A stretch of 64,000 nucleotides of DNA from NCBI RefSeq assembly GCF_009834545.1, contig NZ_CP019427.1, forward strand, positions 5,577,001 through 5,641,000, written 5' to 3'. Made by a program: the position numbers and the translations under genes. Position 1 is the first letter of the stretch; the number at the start of each line of letters is the position of its first letter. The stretch comes from Pseudomonas sp. S04 (GTDB lineage Bacteria > Pseudomonadota > Gammaproteobacteria > Pseudomonadales > Pseudomonadaceae). A model generated the notes under the pieces. That model made no database searches. It had not been told where the DNA came from and saw only the letters and a program-made list of their open reading frames with translations. Positions 44,816 to 52,876 of the stretch are shown here, piece by piece.

Positions 44816-45874
44816 ATGCCCTCCTCATCTCGCCTGACCGAGTTGTGCCGCTACCACTACGACCCACTGGATCGCCAGGCCGCTTGCACCCTCACGCTAC
44901 TGCAGCCGGCCACCCTCCAGCGCTTTTACTGCACAAGCCGCTTGGCCACTGAAATCCACGGCGCAGTCCGCACCAGCCTGTTCCAGCACGACGACCATTT
45001 GTTGGCGCAACAGCGGCACCAGAACGACCAGCTCGATACCACCCTCCTGGCAACCGATCAGCAGCGCACGGTATTGAGCGCGCTCGACACAACCCGCCCC
45101 CATCCCCTCGCCTATACCCCCTACGGCCATCGCCCGGCAGAAAACGGCCTGCTCAGCCTGCTCGGCTTCAATGGACAACGGCCGGACCCCGTGACCGGGC
45201 ATTATCATTTGGGTAATGGCTATCGGCAGTTCAATCCGGTGTTGATGCGGTTTAACAGCCCGGACAGTTGGAGTCCGTTTGGTCAGGGTGGGTTGAATGC
45301 CTATGGGTACTGTGATGGGGAGCCGGTGCTTGGGAGTGATCCAATGGGGCACTCGAATATTTTTCGACGCGCCTGGAAGGGGATAAAAAATATGTTTGGT
45401 AGAACACCAGGAAAAACCAAAAGCTCGACCTCAGGCCCGATACGAGAAACCCAAGTTCCGGCTACCATCTCCTCGAAAAGCATGATCAATCCTGACCTGC
45501 AACACTCAACAAATTCGACCTCCACTGTAATTGCTGATACTCGCGACCCAGAATTGCTTCGCAGGCTTAACAATTTAAAAGGGACCTCCACTCATCCCAC
45601 TTCATCACGTCCACAAACACCAAACACAGTAGGAGTCTCCTCCAACGATCCACAGGGCTCCCAATTTGAAAACTCAGTTGCACACTCAAACTACACTGAG
45701 TTAGCCCAGCTGCAGAATGCTATAAGCAAATGGCCAGCAACCAGCGCCGAGGGAGATTCTATGCTTACCATAATCAAAGGAGAAATGATTCGCCGATTCC
45801 CTCAGTTCTATGGCAACCCACCTAAAAGCAACCGGACAATACGCGAGGGCGAGCCTGGATACAGAAAAAAGTGA
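44816..45874 (+). CDS. Short orphan Rhs/TccC-core protein with unique C-terminal tip (copy 1)
   Basis: A 352-residue protein. Residues 1-179 are a shared core: YHYDPLDRQ (one YD-type repeat), RFYCTSRLATEIHG, LLGFNGQRPDPVTGHYHLGNGYR and NPVLMRFNSPDSWSPFG up to DPMGH, the end of the TccC/Rhs core where autocleavage aspartates reside. Residues 180-352 form a Ser/Thr-rich tip of no recognised family, encoded by AT-rich DNA unlike the core. There is no signal peptide, PAAR/VgrG adaptor or long barrel. No immunity gene follows. Probably a polymorphic toxin whose delivery is unknown; a degenerating fragment of a large tccC gene is the alternative. Confidence 0.7.
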   Translation: MPSSSRLTELCRYHYDPLDRQAACTLTLLQPATLQRFYCTSRLATEIHGAVRTSLFQHDDHLLAQQRHQNDQLDTTLLATDQQRTVLSALDTTRPHPLAYTPYGHRPAENGLLSLLGFNGQRPDPVTGHYHLGNGYRQFNPVLMRFNSPDSWSPFGQGGLNAYGYCDGEPVLGSDPMGHSNIFRRAWKGIKNMFGRTPGKTKSSTSGPIRETQVPATISSKSMINPDLQHSTNSTSTVIADTRDPELLRRLNNLKGTSTHPTSSRPQTPNTVGVSSNDPQGSQFENSVAHSNYTELAQLQNAISKWPATSAEGDSMLTIIKGEMIRRFPQFYGNPPKSNRTIREGEPGYRKK

Positions 45875-45940
45875 GGAAAAGAGAAAAAAGCGAGAAAAAA
45901 GTGGACTGATCTATTGATATCGGAAGGTGTGAAGCCGGCA

Positions 45941-46029
45941 AGTACCTAGCAGTTCTGCCAGTAGGCAAGACCTAAAAAACCTCCGATGCTGAAGGTCCTG
46001 TTTATGGGACCTTGCACGGAGTTCCGTCG
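45941..46029 (+). promoter_or_regulatory. Conserved Rhs leader, copy 2
   Basis: CTAGCAG...CTGCCAG at 45946-45961 (one change from copies 1 and 3), followed by an AAGGTCCT/GGGACCTT hairpin in which the C-to-T change leaves a permitted G-T pair, and TGCACGGAG. Spacing from palindrome to ATG is again 84 nt. It is preceded at 45923-45942 by a 19-of-20 copy of the GST 3' end (44703-44722). Confidence 0.75.
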
Positions 46030-47034
46030 ATGCCCTCCTCATCTCGCCTGACCGAGTTGTGCCGCTACCACTACGACCCACTGGATCGCCAGACCGGCTG
46101 CACCCTCACGCTAGTGCAGCCGGCCACCCTCCAGCGTTTTTACTGCACAAGCCGCTTGGCCACTGAAATCCACGGCGCAGTCCGCACCAGCCTGTTCCAG
46201 CACGACGACCAGTTGTTGGCGCAACAGCGGCACCAGAACGACCAACTCGATACCACCCTCCTGGCGACCGATCAGCAGCGCACGGTATTGAGCGCGCTCG
46301 ACGCAATCCGCCCCCATCCCCTCGCCTATACCCCCTACGGCCATCGCCCGCCAGAAAACGGCCTGCTCAGCCTGCTCGGCTTCAATGGACAACGGCCGGA
46401 CCCCGTGACCGGGCATTATCATTTGGGTAATGGCTATCGGCAGTTCAATCCGGTGTTGATGCGGTTTAACAGCCCGGACAGTTGGAGTCCGTTTGGTGAG
46501 GGAGGGATAAACGCCTACACATATTGTGGAGGAGAACCAGTGAATAGGACGGACTCAAATGGCCATGACTGGTTAGTTCTTAAAGCATTAAGAAAGCTCA
46601 ACATCATTAAAAAGAAGACCAGAGTTCCCAAAGAATTGGTGAAATACAATAGTGTCGAACATCCAATTACGAAACTTGAAAAAAAGACTCGAAAACAAAT
46701 GGTTGACGACTTCAATAAAGGAATACCATCAGAAGAAAAATTATCAAGGCGCGAGGGCCGCTATTGGATTAACGAGAAAAGGAAACATGGCAAAACGCCG
46801 AGCGAATTAATTGCCGAAGCAGAAGAAAAATTTAAAAAAAATCTACCACCTGAAACCCTGAACTCCAGTCGCGAGCCTGTAAAAACTCACGTTCGTAATC
46901 GCCATGCACCACTCACCGAAAGCACTGGAGAAGCCTCCCCCTCAACTAGTCTACAGGCAAGGATCGCACGTGACCGTTTGAACGCAGGCCGATCCACGCC
47001 CCACTCTCTTTTAAGCGACATACGTGACACCTGA
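46030..47034 (+). CDS. Short orphan Rhs/TccC-core protein with unique C-terminal tip (copy 2)
   Basis: A 334-residue protein. Residues 1-160 are almost identical to copy 1, including at the DNA level; the match fades just after SPFG and the tip begins after DSNGH (179). The tip (180-334) is rich in Lys and Glu (LNIIKKKTRVPKEL; EKKTRKQMVDDF; EAEEKFKKNLPPE) with predicted helices and is unrelated to the other tips. It is AT-rich. It ends 96 nt before convergent creD, with no room for an immunity gene. Function is unknown beyond the toxin-like architecture. Confidence 0.7.
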   Translation: MPSSSRLTELCRYHYDPLDRQTGCTLTLVQPATLQRFYCTSRLATEIHGAVRTSLFQHDDQLLAQQRHQNDQLDTTLLATDQQRTVLSALDAIRPHPLAYTPYGHRPPENGLLSLLGFNGQRPDPVTGHYHLGNGYRQFNPVLMRFNSPDSWSPFGEGGINAYTYCGGEPVNRTDSNGHDWLVLKALRKLNIIKKKTRVPKELVKYNSVEHPITKLEKKTRKQMVDDFNKGIPSEEKLSRREGRYWINEKRKHGKTPSELIAEAEEKFKKNLPPETLNSSREPVKTHVRNRHAPLTESTGEASPSTSLQARIARDRLNAGRSTPHSLLSDIRDT

Positions 47035-47129
47035 ATACTCGACTCACACAACACTTTGGGGGAAACAGGCTGGCAATCTGCATCGCCAGCACTGCCCCCA
47101 ACACCTGATCTTCCCTTAACCCCAACGAC

Positions 47130-48491
47130 CTACTCACCTCCCACCTCCGCCTTGCTCACCTTCCCCCGCCCCATCCCATACCAATCCAATCTGCGCGTCA
47201 GCACCATAAACACCCCCAGCAACCCAAACAGCAACAACGAGCCCATCAACAACGCGTAATCCTCGGCACTCAACAATCCGTAAAGCAGCCCATACAACGC
47301 CGCCAACCCCGCTGAAAAGCTCAAGCCATGCACCGCACTGCGCAACACGTGGCAGACATAAAAGCCGATCAACAACACGCAGGCACTGGCCGACAGCAGA
47401 TACGCCAGGGCAAACCCGATGTGCTCGGACAGTGACAACAACAGCAGATAGAAGAACGCCAGTGCCACCCCGACCAAGGCGTATTGCACCGGGTGCACCG
47501 TCAGGCTTTTCAGCACTTCGAAGAGGAAGAAACCGGCGAAGGTCAGCACGATGAACAGCAGGGCGTATTTGATTGCCCGCTCGCTCTTGAGGTACTGGTC
47601 CACCGGGTCGATGAAGCTCACGCCGAAGCTACGGCCTTTGAATTCGTCACAGCTGCCACGAGCAACACAGTTGCTCAGCGCTTCTTCCAGGTTGGTGGAG
47701 AAGAACGAGGTCTGCCAGTTCGCCGTGAAGCCTTCAGCGCTGATCGCTCGTTGGGCCGGCAGGTAGTTGCCGATAAAGCTGGGGTGGGGCCAGTTGGCGG
47801 ACACCGTCACGTTGCTGGTCCTGCCCACCGGGGTGACCTGCAACTGGCCGGTGCCCTGCAAGCGCAGGTCGAACGCGAAGCTCAGTTCGTTGGCTTTGCG
47901 AACATCCAGTGGCGCCAGCGTGACATGCACCCCCTCCCCCAACCATTCCTCTTGAGTGCCCGGTACAAAGTCCAGGCGCTGGCCATCGAGTTCCAGTTGC
48001 AGCGCGTTTTCGATGCCGCGGATATCACTGATGCCCACAGCCAGATAGGGCGAATCAAACGTGTAGTCGGCAAAGTCTTCATCGATCCCCAGTTGCTGCG
48101 GAATCGAAAAGTGCCCGCTAATTCGGTTATCCGCATGGAACAACCGCGCCTCGTAGATGCCACGGGCACGCAGTTCGGTCTGCACCTTCGCGTCGAGCTC
48201 GAAACGCTCCGGCAGGAAATACAGGCGCCCGCGCTCCAGGCTGGTTTCCTGATAACGCGCGTTGGTTTTTTCGTTGTGTTTCCAGGTACGCACCACCTTG
48301 CGGTACGGCACCACCATCACCGGTCCGCTCAGTTGCTGGCTGTAACTGGAGCTGCGGGCGATGTCTTCGAGGACGCCGTCGCGCAGTTGCTGACGGTCGT
48401 CAATCATGCCGCTGATCATCAGTAACGGAATCAGCAACAACAGAATCAATAGGGCAATCGCCCCGAGTTTCAAGGCCAGGCTGCGGTTCAT
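47130..48491 (-). CDS. creD: CreD inner-membrane protein
   Basis: A 453-residue protein: N-terminal membrane helix (about 9-28), a large periplasmic domain, then about six helices from 300 onwards ending in RRLDWYGMGRG. It is the CreD family, whose expression depends on CreBC and affects envelope integrity and beta-lactam response. It is the third gene of creB-creC-creD, 91 nt after creC. No TTCAC-N6-TTCAC cre tag was found by eye in that gap. Confidence 0.92.
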   Translation of the reverse strand: MNRSLALKLGAIALLILLLLIPLLMISGMIDDRQQLRDGVLEDIARSSSYSQQLSGPVMVVPYRKVVRTWKHNEKTNARYQETSLERGRLYFLPERFELDAKVQTELRARGIYEARLFHADNRISGHFSIPQQLGIDEDFADYTFDSPYLAVGISDIRGIENALQLELDGQRLDFVPGTQEEWLGEGVHVTLAPLDVRKANELSFAFDLRLQGTGQLQVTPVGRTSNVTVSANWPHPSFIGNYLPAQRAISAEGFTANWQTSFFSTNLEEALSNCVARGSCDEFKGRSFGVSFIDPVDQYLKSERAIKYALLFIVLTFAGFFLFEVLKSLTVHPVQYALVGVALAFFYLLLLSLSEHIGFALAYLLSASACVLLIGFYVCHVLRSAVHGLSFSAGLAALYGLLYGLLSAEDYALLMGSLLLFGLLGVFMVLTRRLDWYGMGRGKVSKAEVGGE

Positions 48492-48582
48492 GGGGTCTCT
48501 CCCTGTTCGAATGAGGGAAAGTCTGCAAGGCCCGTGTGTGGGTTTTATGGAGGGAATATGCAGAGTGTGTGGAGAACAGCAG

Positions 48583-50001
48583 CTACGGTAGACGCAGCTT
48601 CACCTCAACGCCGCCCTCGACATTCCCGATCGTCAGCAGACCACCGTGCAACTTCACCACCTCTTCAACAAAATTCAGCCCCAGCCCGGTGCTTTTACGT
48701 CCACTGTCGGGCCGTGGCAGCGAGTAGAAACGCTCGCTCAGGCGTCCCAGGGCGTAGTCGGGAATCGGGTCGGCCTGATTGAACAGACTGAACTCGATCT
48801 GCTCGCCCAGTCGTTGTGCGCTAAACCGCAGGACACCGTAGGACGGGGTGAAATCCAGGGCGTTCTCCAGCAGGTTGGCCAGCGCCTGGCGCAACAGAAA
48901 GGCTTCGCCTGTCAGCGCCAGGTCAGCAGCAAGGTGTTTTTCGATGCGCAGCTGTTTGCGTTCAATGCGCGCCTGTTGGGTATCGAGCAACTCATCGACC
49001 AAGGCCGCCAACGGTACCTGTACTCGCTCCTCGAGGGTTTGCCGTTGCTCGACCTGGGCCAGGTTCAACAGTCGCTCGATCAACTGCTGCATACGCGCGC
49101 TTTCAGTGTCGATGTTGCTGACGAAACGCTGGCGTTGGGTGTCTGGCATCTGCTCCTGTAACAATTCGGCCGCACCGCGAATCGCCGCCAGCGGGCTCTT
49201 CAGTTCGTGGGTCAGGGTGTGCACATAGCGCTCCACATACGCCTTGCCTTCCAGTTGCGTACGCATGTGTTCGACCGCCATGGCCAGTTGCGCAAGCTCA
49301 CCGCCACGGTAGTGCGGCAGCTCGGCCCGGCGCCCTTCGCTGACCGCCTGGGCATACGCGGTCAAGCGCCGCAGCGCCACGCTCAACCACCACGACAATG
49401 CCGCTCCGAACAGCAGGCCTAGGCCAATCAAGCCCGCGCCGTAGCCGAGCAAACGGCGTTCGGTGCGGTCGACGTAGGGCTGCAATGAGCTGTTGGGTTT
49501 GGCCACGGTGACCACGCCGATGATCTGCCCGTTGTCGCGAATCGGCGCGCCGACGTGCATCACCGAAGAACTGGCGTCGTCAGGATCACTGCGGGTCGAA
49601 CGCGCGCCGTACTCACCGCGCAGGGTCAGGTACACATCGTTCCAGCGCGAATAATCCTGGCCTACTGCAAGAGCGCTGGAGTCCAGTACCACCACGCCCT
49701 TGGCGTCGGTAACGTAGATGCGATGGTTGACCTGATTTTTCGCCAGGCCCCAGATACTCGCGCCCGGCTGCCGCTCACCATAAGCCTTGAGCAACTGCGG
49801 CCAGCGGTTCTGATTGAGGGTCCCGGCCTTGAAGTCGTCGCGCAGGATCTCGGCCATCAGATTGGCGGTGTCTACCAGGGTTTCTTCGGTGGACTGACGC
49901 ACGCCGGGACGGATTTCTTCCATCACTGTGTTGAGCACAAAATATCCGGTCAGGCCGACGAACAGCACATAGACCAGGAAAATCCGGATCGCCAATGGCA
50001 T
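48583..50001 (-). CDS. creC: CreC sensor histidine kinase
   Basis: A 472-residue kinase with an N-terminal membrane helix (IRIFLVYVLFVGLTGYFVL), a periplasmic sensor part, a second helix (about 188-208), a HAMP segment, the phospho-acceptor H in VHTLTHELKSPLAAIRG, and ATP-binding motifs LLENALDF and STGLGLNFVEEV. The start MPLAIRIF at 50001 shares one base with the creB stop (TGATG), showing tight coupling; the longer upstream frame is inside creB. Confidence 0.94.
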   Translation of the reverse strand: MPLAIRIFLVYVLFVGLTGYFVLNTVMEEIRPGVRQSTEETLVDTANLMAEILRDDFKAGTLNQNRWPQLLKAYGERQPGASIWGLAKNQVNHRIYVTDAKGVVVLDSSALAVGQDYSRWNDVYLTLRGEYGARSTRSDPDDASSSVMHVGAPIRDNGQIIGVVTVAKPNSSLQPYVDRTERRLLGYGAGLIGLGLLFGAALSWWLSVALRRLTAYAQAVSEGRRAELPHYRGGELAQLAMAVEHMRTQLEGKAYVERYVHTLTHELKSPLAAIRGAAELLQEQMPDTQRQRFVSNIDTESARMQQLIERLLNLAQVEQRQTLEERVQVPLAALVDELLDTQQARIERKQLRIEKHLAADLALTGEAFLLRQALANLLENALDFTPSYGVLRFSAQRLGEQIEFSLFNQADPIPDYALGRLSERFYSLPRPDSGRKSTGLGLNFVEEVVKLHGGLLTIGNVEGGVEVKLRLP

Positions 50002-50681
50002 CAACTGGTCCCTGGGCTGTAGCTGTAACCGAGGCCACGGTGGGTCTGGATCGGCTCGGCATTGGCCGCCACCAGGCGCAACTTGGCGCGCACGCTCTTG
50101 ATGTGGCTGTCGATGCTGCGCTCGTACCCAGCGTCGCTGGCAATGCCCAGGGCATCGAGCAGTTGTTCGCGACTGAAGACCCGCTCGGGTTGTTCCAGCA
50201 GACACTGCAACAAGCGGTACTCATGCCGAGTCAGACTCAGCGGCTGGCCGCGATAGGTGATCAGCACGCGCTCGCTGTCCACCAGGAACAACGCACTGGT
50301 GGACTCGATCCCCGGACGCGGTGCCATGCGTTTGAGAATTGCCCGCACCCGCGCCGCCACTTCCCGTGGGCTGAATGGCTTGACCACATAATCATCAGCG
50401 CCAATCTCCAGGCCCACCACCCGGTCGATCTCACCATCACGGGCGCTGAGGAACATCACCGGCACTTCGCTGAACCGGCGCAACTGCTTGCAGGTTTCAA
50501 ATCCGCTGATGTCCGGCAGGCCGATGTCGAGAATGATCAGGTCGGCGGGAGTCGCCCGCTGATGCTCAAGGGCGGCCGCCCCCAGGCTCACCCAGGTGGC
50601 GGTGAAACCCTCGCCTTGCAAGGCAAACACCAGGGTATCGGCAATCGCCGCTTCGTCTTCGACAATCAGGATATGAGGCAT
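50001..50681 (-). CDS. creB: CreB response regulator
   Basis: A 226-residue OmpR-type regulator: receiver domain with E8-D9-E10, phospho-acceptor D52 in ILDIGLPD and K in DDYVVKPFSPRE, then a winged helix (LTRHEYRLLQCLLEQPERVFSREQLL). CreB controls creD and, in P. aeruginosa, beta-lactam resistance. It heads the cre operon and is divergent from the third Rhs gene. Confidence 0.94.
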   Translation of the reverse strand: MPHILIVEDEAAIADTLVFALQGEGFTATWVSLGAAALEHQRATPADLIILDIGLPDISGFETCKQLRRFSEVPVMFLSARDGEIDRVVGLEIGADDYVVKPFSPREVAARVRAILKRMAPRPGIESTSALFLVDSERVLITYRGQPLSLTRHEYRLLQCLLEQPERVFSREQLLDALGIASDAGYERSIDSHIKSVRAKLRLVAANAEPIQTHRGLGYSYSPGTS

Positions 50682-50772
50682 GGCATCCAGGCCCGGCAGT
50701 TAAGTGGGCGAACGGTGACTCAAGGGGGAATCGGCGTCAATCGGGCTGAGCTGATTGGCGGTGTGGTCTGTA

Positions 50773-50860
50773 GTACCTAGCAGTTCTGCTAGTAGGCAAA
50801 GGCTGAAAAAGGCCGGATGCTGATCATCCTGACATTCGGAACCTGCACGGAGATCAGCCA
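50773..50860 (+). promoter_or_regulatory. Conserved Rhs leader, copy 3
   Basis: CTAGCAGTTCTGCTAG at 50777-50792 lies in a block identical to copy 1 (50773-50800), and TGCACGGAG lies 8 nt before the ATG. The middle has diverged, but the palindrome-to-ATG spacing is still 84 nt with no gap. Here GCTGATC (50819-50825) and GATCAGC (50852-50858) can pair and partly cover the ribosome site. Confidence 0.75.
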
Positions 50861-51970
50861 ATGTCTGTTTCCCGCCGCACCACCGTACTGACTCGGTACA
50901 GCTATGACCCGCTGGATCGTCAGACCGACTGCATTCTCCGCACACTGCCCGCCATCCAGCGCTTCTACTGTAAAAGTCGCTTGGCGACCGAGATCCAGGG
51001 CTCGCTACAGACCAGCGTTTTCCAGCATGACGATCAGTTGTTGGCACAGCAACGCCAGCAGGACGGTAGCGTCGACACCACGTTGTTGGCGACAGATCAG
51101 CAACGATCGGTGTTGGGTACACGCGGGTTAACCGGCTCTCATCCGCTCGCCTACAGCCCCTACGGTCATCGCCCAGCGGAAAACGGATTGCTCAGCCTCC
51201 TCGGATTCAACGGCGAACGCCCGGACCCGCTGACCGGGCATTATCATTTGGGCAATGGCTATCGGCAGTTCAATCCAGTGTTGATGCGGTTTAACAGTCC
51301 GGACAGTTGGAGTCCGTTTGGCAGGGGTGGATTGAACTCTTATGCTTATAGTGGTGGCGATCCTAGAAACTGGCTAGATTCGACCGGACATGCACGTACA
51401 GCCGTATCGCTAGAAATTGCCAGGTTCCAAAAATCCAAACTAGCACTGAGTCGGACATCAAATACGGCCTCAAAATTTTCTGCAGCCGCCAGTCCAGCGA
51501 CGCAGAGAGGTTTATCATCTAACGCCAATAGAATTTCAAAGCCAAAACCGCTAAGCAACAGTGCTGTCTATCAACGGAACCGCAGAGCCGTAATCAAGGA
51601 ACTTTCAGACACAATTAAAGCAAATGAACTAAAAACATCAAACCCCAACAAATACAATGTCAGCGACGACATTACCAACATAACCACAAGCACAACTGGA
51701 TATAACATAGCGAAAAACGACTATGAGTTTACCAAGCTTCCTGACCCCGACAAAAAATATACATGGATAGACCAACATAAACATGAACTGTTAGATGTCG
51801 CACACTTCGACATAACAAGGTCTCACTACAGAAATCTTACTCGATATACAAAAACCCAACCCTCACGCTATAGAGATTACACAGCAACTTATTACATAGA
51901 AATACTAAGAGCAATATACATAAAGAAACATACCGGCATTGACCTAATGAAAGTCCGACAAGACATTTGA
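50861..51970 (+). CDS. Short orphan Rhs/TccC-core protein with unique C-terminal tip (copy 3)
   Basis: A 369-residue protein with the same core (1-177: YSYDPLDRQ, QRFYCKSRLATEIQG, LLGFNGERPDPLTGHYHLGNGYR, NPVLMRFNSPDSWSPFG, DSTGH) but clearly more diverged from copies 1 and 2 than they are from each other. The 192-residue tip is unrelated to theirs, AT-rich, and contains YTWIDQHKHELLDVAHFD and many Tyr and Lys residues near the C terminus. No signal peptide or export domain is seen, and no immunity gene follows before the next convergent gene. Confidence 0.7.
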   Translation: MSVSRRTTVLTRYSYDPLDRQTDCILRTLPAIQRFYCKSRLATEIQGSLQTSVFQHDDQLLAQQRQQDGSVDTTLLATDQQRSVLGTRGLTGSHPLAYSPYGHRPAENGLLSLLGFNGERPDPLTGHYHLGNGYRQFNPVLMRFNSPDSWSPFGRGGLNSYAYSGGDPRNWLDSTGHARTAVSLEIARFQKSKLALSRTSNTASKFSAAASPATQRGLSSNANRISKPKPLSNSAVYQRNRRAVIKELSDTIKANELKTSNPNKYNVSDDITNITTSTTGYNIAKNDYEFTKLPDPDKKYTWIDQHKHELLDVAHFDITRSHYRNLTRYTKTQPSRYRDYTATYYIEILRAIYIKKHTGIDLMKVRQDI

Positions 51971-52033
51971 CGCTTTCAGTTTCTTAAAGATGTCGAAAAC
52001 CTACAAAGCCTAAAATCAGGGTAATGTTCTTGT

Positions 52034-52057
52034 GGCGCTCCTATCCACAGGAGCGCC
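52034..52057. terminator. Hairpin between Rhs copy 3 and the RimB-like gene
   Basis: GGCGCTCCT (52034-52042) and AGGAGCGCC (52049-52057) form a perfect 9-bp stem with a 6-nt loop in a convergent gap. No strong T-run is on either side. Confidence 0.55.
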
Positions 52058-52084
52058 TGATCGAAACTTCTTGACTGCCACACG

Positions 52085-52591
52085 TCAACACTCCGGCTTA
52101 TCCGCCATAAACCGCCGAGCCGGATTCACCGCCGCGCCAAACTCACGCAGCGCCTTGGCACCGATCAGCAGCGGGTAGTTGAAACTACTGCGGTCGGTGA
52201 GGTTGACCTCGACGGTGCGCTTTACGTTGCCCAGGCACAGTTCCAGATCGACCACCGGACGCTTGGTCGGCGCGACCACTTCCTGGTCGTCCTCGTCTTC
52301 TTCGGCGCGGGCCTTGATTTTGCTGATCCGCGCGACCTTGTGTTCGTAGACCTTGTTGCTGGCATCTTTGGTCGCCAGGCGGAAACGTACCCACTCCTCG
52401 CCATCGCGGGTGAAGGTCTCGATGTCCTTGGCCGACAGCGAGGCCGTCAGCGCGCCGGTGTCCATCTTGGCCTTGAGCACTTCACCGCCGATTTCCGGTA
52501 GCTGGATGTATTCGTAACGGCCATACAGGGTCGGCTCGGCGGCCATGACCGGCAGAGCCAGGAGGGATAACAGTGCGAGGATAGATTTCAC
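52085..52591 (-). CDS. Periplasmic RimB-like retropepsin-type protease (PF05618 family)
   Basis: A 168-residue protein with a signal peptide (VKSILALLSLLALPVMAA at the start) and the KMDTGALTASLSAKD motif, the Asp-Thr-Gly of retropepsin-like aspartic proteases once called ATP-dependent zinc proteases. LLIGAKALREFGAAVNPARRF is the conserved C-terminal part. The start is GTG 52591 with AAGGGA upstream; longer versions run into a REP. The family includes RimB, which trims glutamate tails from S6, but this one should act in the periplasm on an unknown substrate. Confidence 0.8.
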   Translation of the reverse strand: MKSILALLSLLALPVMAAEPTLYGRYEYIQLPEIGGEVLKAKMDTGALTASLSAKDIETFTRDGEEWVRFRLATKDASNKVYEHKVARISKIKARAEEDEDDQEVVAPTKRPVVDLELCLGNVKRTVEVNLTDRSSFNYPLLIGAKALREFGAAVNPARRFMADKPEC

Positions 52592-52666
52592 GTGGTGGAT
52601 TCCCTTGAGGAGTGAGCAGCGGGATTTTAGACAGTCTGTCAGCCATTCGTTCGCTCTTCGGAGCGC

Positions 52667-52733
52667 CATCGCGGGCAAGCCCGCTCCCACAGGGATCTGT
52701 GCCGAACCATTGTGGGAGCGGGCTTGCCCGCGA
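52667..52733. repeat. REP pair
   Basis: Inverted arms at 52667-52691 and 52711-52733, of the GGGAGCGGGCTTGCCCGCGATG subfamily, matching over 23 bp. It lies in the divergent gap between the RimB-like gene and the acyltransferase. Confidence 0.9.
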
Positions 52734-52876
52734 AAGGGCCAGCGAGAACACCACTAAAACCAGATCATCTGGCGCAGCATACCCGCGCAAAAGTGAAACA
52801 TTCGTCAGCCCGCCGATTTGGCCTGCGCGCCGAAGCTGCTTATCATGGCCCGCCCAAATGCTTTCAAGAGTTACTT

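Noticed and set aside
48492..48582. cre/blr tag (TTCAC-N6-TTCAC) before creD
   Set aside because: Only isolated TTCAC-like pieces were seen, none at the right spacing.
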